This document shows, one piece after another, positions 58,838 to 64,000 of a stretch of DNA of 64,000 nt; positions within the stretch are counted from its first letter, which is position 1, and each line of letters begins with the position of its first letter. The DNA is from Malania oleifera (taxonomy: Eukaryota; Streptophyta; Magnoliopsida; Santalales; Ximeniaceae): assembly GCF_029873635.1 (NCBI RefSeq), contig NC_080421.1, positions 1,364,001 to 1,428,000 of the forward strand. Reading direction: 5' to 3'. Under the pieces are notes generated by a model. The model saw only the letters and a program-made list of their open reading frames with translations, was not told the origin of the DNA and searched no databases. The position numbers and the translations under genes were made by a program.

Positions 58838-61722
58838 TCAGGGAATGTGTTCGCACTTGCTCATGTGTTGCAGAAGGGAATTTGCCTTCCTCTGGGCTCT
58901 GTTTGTTCCACATCTCACAATATCTACCAGATATTCATACACACCAAATTGTAGTGCAGCCAAAATGAATGAAGAATTATGCAACCCCAGTTCGAGAAGA
59001 ACTGATGTAGCACACTCTTTGTTCTTGGGTGTCCCGTTTTTTATGATTTCGACCAGGGTTTCGATGAATGAGAGCTGTCCAATCTCTTTCCTTCCTTCGG
59101 GATGTGAAACTAAAAGTAACAAGATTGAGAGTGCCTCGTCAACCATGCCCAAGTTCTTATCCTCTAGCAAATGAAGCAGTGGAAGTATAATGCCAGCCTT
59201 AATGGCTCTGGTTTTGTTGGTTTGGTTGAGAGACAAGTTGAAGAGGGCAGTGGCAGCATCTTTTTTGCCTCTATTAGTACCATTCTGCAAGAGATTTACC
59301 AAAGCAGGGATCCCATTTAAAGAGGCTACTAGTACTTTGTTTTCATCAAGCATAGATAGGCTGAATAAGGCCGCAGCTGAGTTCTCTCTTGCTGCATTAG
59401 TTCCATTCTGCAATATCTCAACTATAGCAGGAATGGCTCCTTCTCTGGCTATGAGCCTCTTATTTGCCTCGTCAATTGACAAGTTCAAAAGGGCCGTCAC
59501 GGTTTGTTCTTGTATCTTTAAATCGGGATAGGGCAGGAGATGAACCAAAGGAGGGATTCCTCCGCTGTTAGCAATCAAAATTCTGTTCTCAGGATTCTCT
59601 TTTGAGAGCATACGGATCTTCACAATGGCCTTTCTCTGCACATCCAGCTGACAGGAAGATAGGTTTTGAACCAAGGAAGAGATCTCCTCCATTAGTTCAG
59701 CTGTGGAGCTGTTTGATCCAGAATGGACATTCTTCTTTGGCAGTTTGAAGTTGTTTCTCTCGCACCACTGCAGAATAAGGTTGCGGAGGGCATAGTTTGG
59801 TGCTAGTGACAAGTGACTCAAGGTTTGCCCAGTCTTTGGACATGTACGACGATTCGAGTCAAGCCACTTCTGTATGCTCTCTCTTTCATAAGTCTAAATA
59901 ATGCAGGGAAAAAAAAACCAGTTTCAGAAGTCCAATTGCTATGATGATTACATATTTGTGAATATGTTGATGCCATTTACGTGTGGGATATGTCCATGTG
60001 CCAAAAACTTGGTACTTGCAGCAGTTATTTTAACCCGAAGCAGTTGGTGAAATATGTTTTATATGTACGACAAACAAAATCAACCACTTGTGTTATTTCA
60101 TATTTGTGACTGTTATGTTAGGAAATTTTAATTTCCTATTGTGGGCTCATATATTTAAAAGAAATTATGTCTGGACTATTTTAACATCTATTATGGGCTT
60201 TGCAAAGTGTAGAAACCTAATACTAAGTTAATTTATGACTGATGGACATCTAAAATAACTTAGCATATAAGGAAAACCTAATATAGGACTGTAGTCTCCA
60301 AGTCAAATCTGAAATAGTTTCACGTTCTTTCTTTTCCCCATCTAAAGAGAATAACACAAGTGAGACACTTAAGGATTTGACTGTGCAAGATCAAAACTCT
60401 CCGCGCTAAAAGTTGTTGGACAATTAAATCAGACACATCTATGGATCCAAGTATTTATTTCGCATTTAGTTTTCTTAATTGAATAACATGATGATATTGG
60501 GTTATTAGGTTTTATGGATTAAAGTTATTTCTATGTTATACATGTGAGACTCTAAAGGTTTCATTTCATTTGATTTGGGGTGATCATTACCTGCCCAGTT
60601 GCTATGATTACAGGATCTGTCATGATCTCCAACGTGATTGGGCAGAGGAACTCGTGAGGAATTATTAAGGACGGGCACTTTTCCAGACTTCTGGATGCAA
60701 CAGGAGCATCAGGCACTTTGGCTCCATCGATTCCAACAAATTGTTTGAATTTTCTTAATAGATCTATGACTTGTCGGATGCTTTCTGTTGTTTTCCTGCC
60801 CTTCCGTTTAACAAGTTTTGTGACAGCTAGTGTCTCAGCATTCAGGTCTGCAACGGTGTGAAGATCCAGTTTGGTTGCTAGTCTTTCTAGTATTGCACTG
60901 TCTGCATTTCTATCATCCGTTTTGGACAATACAACCATCATGTCCATTGCAAGCTCTATATCCTGTGTATCTGTTCGTCTCCTTGCTCTTCTGAACTGCA
61001 TTCGCATTAGATCAACCTGAAAAAAAAATTACAAGAACAAGCACTCAAATCAGAAGGAAGAAATGGGAAATATATGTTCATAAACAAGGATGTTTCAAAA
61101 ATATTGAGCTGAGAAAACAACTAAGAAAATAAGTTGAAGCATTTTTCTCACTGTCTCTGGGAAATATCCAGTAATTAAAAGATTTTGTTTCACTAAATTA
61201 TCTCATTCTCATGATCCATGAACTATGTTTCAAGCCCTAATTAAGAAGTTTGTCCCAAGTTTTTAGGCTTATGTAACTTTGAAGATAAACCCATCTTGCT
61301 ATACTTGCAGAACCACCTGCAAAGCAAATAAACATTTAATTTTGATACTATGACTTGTTTTCTTTGCCAGCATGACGAAGTCTGATACTTACCAATCTGC
61401 AGATTCAACAAAACAAAGCTAGATTCTTCACCTAAACCTCAAATCAGCAGCTCAAAAGTAGTCTGATACTACTACATTTTCAACTCAAATAATAATAATA
61501 ATAACTGTCATGCAGATTTCTCAGCAAGTGGTGCTGTGAAGTCGCAAAATTCAATTTGCAGTTTGTACACTGTTAACCCCGTCATTTCCCGAAGTCGAAA
61601 ATTAAATACTGTGTTGAATAAGGCAGTGTACTCCACATTGTGCAGATAAATTTATGAGATGTAGATCTACCCATAATGAAATTGATAAAGAAGAACCCAA
61701 TTTACCAAATTGGGTTCTGTAA

Positions 61723-61784
<62 letters not shown>

Positions 61785-62267
61785 CTTGCTCTTTCACTTC
61801 AACTGAGATCCCAATCTCATCATAGGGGATATCATCCAGGGCCTGATTCAACTTGTCATAAACAGCATGAAATCTAATCATAACAGCTTCACTCTCCAAT
61901 GCCTAAATTTGACGCAGCAAGAAACACAAACAAACAAGAAAATAATAAAAAGCATACCCACAAGCTCAAATTAATGAATGAGATCAACCTTAAAAAAGAG
62001 AGATTTTAATTTTCTTACCAGGTAAATCTTGCTTCCATAACTACACTGCTTCAACAATTTCTTCACAGACTGAAGTGCCCTCTTCAAATTACCCAATGCA
62101 GCAGCTGGGATCTGCCCGTCAGCCTCCCTCATCTCCTCCAAAAGAGGAATCAACAGCTTCAATCTCCTCACCAAGTTCAAACACTCCTTCCTCTGGGTTT
62201 TCCTGTAACCCCCAAAAGCTCCCACCGCCTCAATCACTTCCACTAATTCCCCAATCTGTCTCTCCAT
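58838..62267 (-). CDS. PUB15: Plant U-box E3 ubiquitin ligase with ARM repeats (PUB15-like), four coding exons
   Basis: Coding exons on the minus strand are 62267-62019, 61902-61786, 61016-60591 and 59893-58838, giving 615 residues and a TGA stop. All three introns are GT-AG and in phase 0. Residues 1 to about 235 form the plant UND region. The U-box (about 241-314) starts [17 protein letters not shown] and continues over the last intron with [17 protein letters not shown] and [10 protein letters not shown]. The rest is ARM repeats (about 330-610), with [20 protein letters not shown] and [11 protein letters not shown]-boxes bind E2 enzymes and ARM repeats bind partners. An upstream in-frame TGA, with no ATG between it and 62267, supports this start. 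The match to PUB15 rather than PUB10-14 is from memory ([16 protein letters not shown] wording in exon 3). Confidence 0.93.
59894..60590 (-). other. PUB intron 3 (697 bp), splitting the U-box
   Basis: Donor GTAATG after GGGCAG, acceptor ATTTAG before ACTTATGAA. The intron lies inside the U-box between ATGQ and TYE. No other feature is seen in it. Confidence 0.9.
61017..61785 (-). other. PUB intron 2 (769 bp)
   Basis: Donor GTAATC after GAGCAA, acceptor TTTTCAG before GTTGAT. A long compound microsatellite begins six bases after the donor cut. The remainder is AT-rich with no other feature. Confidence 0.9.
61725..61780 (-). repeat. Compound (CT)n(CA)n microsatellite at the intron 2 donor
   Basis: On the gene strand about thirteen CT units run into about fifteen CA units, starting at intron position 6. 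Confidence 0.95.
61903..62018 (-). other. PUB intron 1 (116 bp)
   Basis: Donor GTAAGA after codon CTG, acceptor TTTAG before GCATTG. The retained reading past the donor reaches a stop soon after, which supports splicing. Confidence 0.9.
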
Positions 62268-62572
62268 TTCTGATTTTCCCTTCCCAACTGGAACGAAAGT
62301 TACCCTTCCCAGTTCCCACAACTTTAAAAACTCCTTGATTTTCCGGGAAAATGGAGCTTTCACAGAAAATATCTGAGGGCCACTTCAGTTTTCCCGGAAG
62401 AAACCAGTTAAGAGTGCGTGAGAAAATAAGCCATTACCCATCCCTAGCTAGTCTCCTCTCCTCTCCTAGGCCGCGAAATGCCACCGATGAGGCATGTGTT
62501 GTCATGTGCACAAAGATTTTTCTTGAGTTCCCACCACGACACCCAAATACATAGGGAGATTGTTGTATGAAT

Positions 62573-62580
62573 CTTTTATA
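62573..62580 (-). promoter_or_regulatory. Candidate TATA box of the PUB gene
   Basis: TATAAAAG on the minus strand, about 306 nt before the ATG. It would give a leader of roughly 275 nt. The region between contains a purine-rich GAGAGGAGAGGAG stretch. Confidence 0.6.
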
Positions 62581-62759
62581 CTACAATAATTTTAGCCCCA
62601 TATTTTAATTATGTTACCATATCTCTAAAAGCTTGTGACTTTTATTTTTGAGTTTGAAGGAATTAAGGAGGATTATAAAATAAAAAATGAATTATTCCTA
62701 ATTATATTATCCAAATTCATTCTTAATTCTACTCAAATTTAGAAATTAATACTTTACCC
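62581..62759. other. AT-rich DNA upstream of the PUB promoter
   Basis: No gene or repeat recognised. Confidence 0.5.
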
Positions 62760-63420
62760 TTTTTTTTTGGAAAGAGCGGAAAACCACCCACATGACGATC
62801 CCGTTTCAAGTTTATTAATAACTCTCACTTATGGCAGAGAAATATCGTAAAAACAAAAGAACACTTTGAGTTTACATAATACCCAATAAAATATCTCATA
62901 CATCAAATCAAACAAAAGAAGAAAACAAACATATGCCAAAACTAAAAGGAAACCAACTAAACATACCTCTCATGTAAGTCGTACTCATCTTATCCAATTT
63001 ATACAAACTTTTGATAATTCTGAGATGTTGACTACTATTTGTAAACAACTATTCCTCCCCATGACACCTTGTAGAGCCAAAGCATCTGCTATTTTATTTC
63101 TTTCTCTATACAAATGACTTATAGAAAAATTTACTCCCTCCAATAAACCACTAAACTACTCCCAAAAATCCCACAAATACCATAAATGGAATTTACTGGA
63201 TCTTATCCAATTTATTACAATATTCTAATCACATTCAATGTCAATATTGGTATGACCCAATTGTTTGCAAAGTTTTATTCTTTCCATCACTGATCTCAAT
63301 TCAATTTTATTATGATAACAAGAACCGAAATATTTTGAAAAACCAAAAATAAAAGAACAGTCTCTAGGGATGCCACCACCATTCGTCGGCCCTGGATTCA
63401 TACTTTCATTAGATTAAATA
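62760..63420 (-). pseudogene. LINE 3' end with RNase H-like domain and poly(A) tail
   Basis: On the minus strand, 63410 to about 63040 reads as an RVT_3-type RNase H: NPGPTNGGGIPRD, GFSKYFGS, KIELRSVMERIKLC, NIDIECD, and RERNKIADALALQ. The Glu and the middle and last Asp of the active site can be placed; the first Asp is altered. TAG stops interrupt it near 63220 and 63160. A 3' untranslated part follows and ends in a nine-base A run (62768-62760), as expected for a non-LTR element. The 5' portion is missing, as in most LINE copies. Confidence 0.8.
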
Positions 63421-64000
63421 TTTATTTAAATTTTACATTGTATTAATTGATTGCAGTCACATGTAGAGTTAAAAGAGATAAGAAGAATGAGATAAGACAT
63501 AAGCTATCTCCAATTGTATTGTCTAAACTCATCGAACATTAAAATGATATCTAGAACTTGTATTATATTGGTCAATTGTTGTCATACCTTGACTAACAAA
63601 ATTATTTGTTCGAGTTAGAAATTAAAATTTTAGATTTTAACTCAATCCAGTACCACTTGTAAGTTCAAACGTGGCACTACATCAAACATTATAATCAATA
63701 ATGAAATTATTTCTCGAGTCATTATTATTGTAATAGTTTGAGCCACACACTTTAATTATAATTTGATTTACATCTTACTCTCTATCATATGCATTGATTG
63801 TTGTCAAATCATAAACATATTTTTCCCATAAGTGTCCATTAAGTGAAATTATTAAGTCATGTTGTTTATGTTTTCAATAATTAATTGCCTTTTGAATTGC
63901 AAGAAACATTTAAGTAGTGATTTATGTTTTAATTAAAGTGTTAGACAAACCATCTAAAATTTCAAATTTTGACTAATAAATAGTCTAAAATCTAACGAGA
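63421..64000. other. AT-rich intergenic DNA
   Basis: No coding region, RNA gene or structured repeat that I can support. Confidence 0.5.

Noticed and set aside
58558..58968. 136-codon plus-strand frame opposite the PUB 3' end
   Set aside because: It starts in the CT repeat and overlaps the PUB exon on the other strand; no domain.
59190..59531. 113-codon plus-strand frame
   Set aside because: Antisense shadow of the PUB ARM repeats.

Overview
This window is a repeat-dense stretch of a plant nuclear genome, most likely a dicot. The evidence is its Ty1/Copia and Ty3/Gypsy (Tekay/Del-type chromovirus) elements, a Cassandra element with a 5S-like module, an Athila-like element with a tRNA-Asp primer site, a LINE RNase H relic, and one intact intron-containing plant U-box (PUB) E3 ligase gene. 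I cannot name the species. About 57 kb is nested retrotransposon. The only gene that looks functional is the PUB gene on the minus strand near the right edge.

Layout, left to right. 1-2909: 3' part of a decayed Copia element (integrase tail, RT, RNase H, 3' LTR). 2910-3283: flanking DNA. 3284-18968: Gypsy element A, bounded by the 5-bp duplication GAGGA. Its integrase is split by a minus-strand solo LTR (9104-13422), which is itself split by a plus-strand solo LTR (10317-12506). Its 3' LTR is split by another solo LTR (15340-17283, duplication GTAAG). 18974-19998 and 22403 to about 22870: flanking DNA split by a solo LTR (19999-22397, duplication GGTAA). About 22870-34735: Gypsy element E, with a 5'-truncated LTR, decayed gag-pol, and a gag-only Athila-like element (28658-33714, duplication GAGTG) inside its integrase. 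About 34736-38236: a second, 5'-truncated copy of that gag-only family, sitting in the integrase of Gypsy remnant K (38237-39241). 39242 to about 43933: minus-strand Copia remnant H whose LTR holds a solo LTR (40855-43050, duplication CTTAT). About 43934-46493: 3' end of Gypsy D. 46494-57720: minus-strand Gypsy element F. Each of its LTRs is split by a solo LTR (47290-49362, CATCG; 54651-56642, CACTA), and its gag-pol is interrupted by a Cassandra element carrying a 5S rRNA-like segment. 57721-62600: gene-bearing DNA with the PUB gene. 62760 to about 63420: minus-strand LINE RNase H relic with its poly(A) tract. The rest is AT-rich and unassigned.

The retroelement open reading frames all carry stops, frameshifts or deletions, so none looks able to transpose by itself. 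Seven solo LTRs against one element with two identifiable LTRs and matching duplications point to strong removal by LTR-LTR recombination. The Gypsy LTRs share three unexplained architectural features: arrays of a TCGTCGACGA palindrome upstream of the TATA box, a tandem array that differs between subfamilies in the leader, and two short hairpins whose stems show compensatory changes between copies. These, with the Cassandra element, are the observations most worth following.

The PUB gene has four coding exons and encodes an estimated 615 residues: an N-terminal UND region, a U-box and ARM repeats, closest in my recollection to Arabidopsis PUB15. It should act as an E3 ubiquitin ligase that recruits an E2 through the U-box and binds substrates or partners through the ARM repeats. 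All boundaries and identities come from reading the sequence; no alignment or database search was run.
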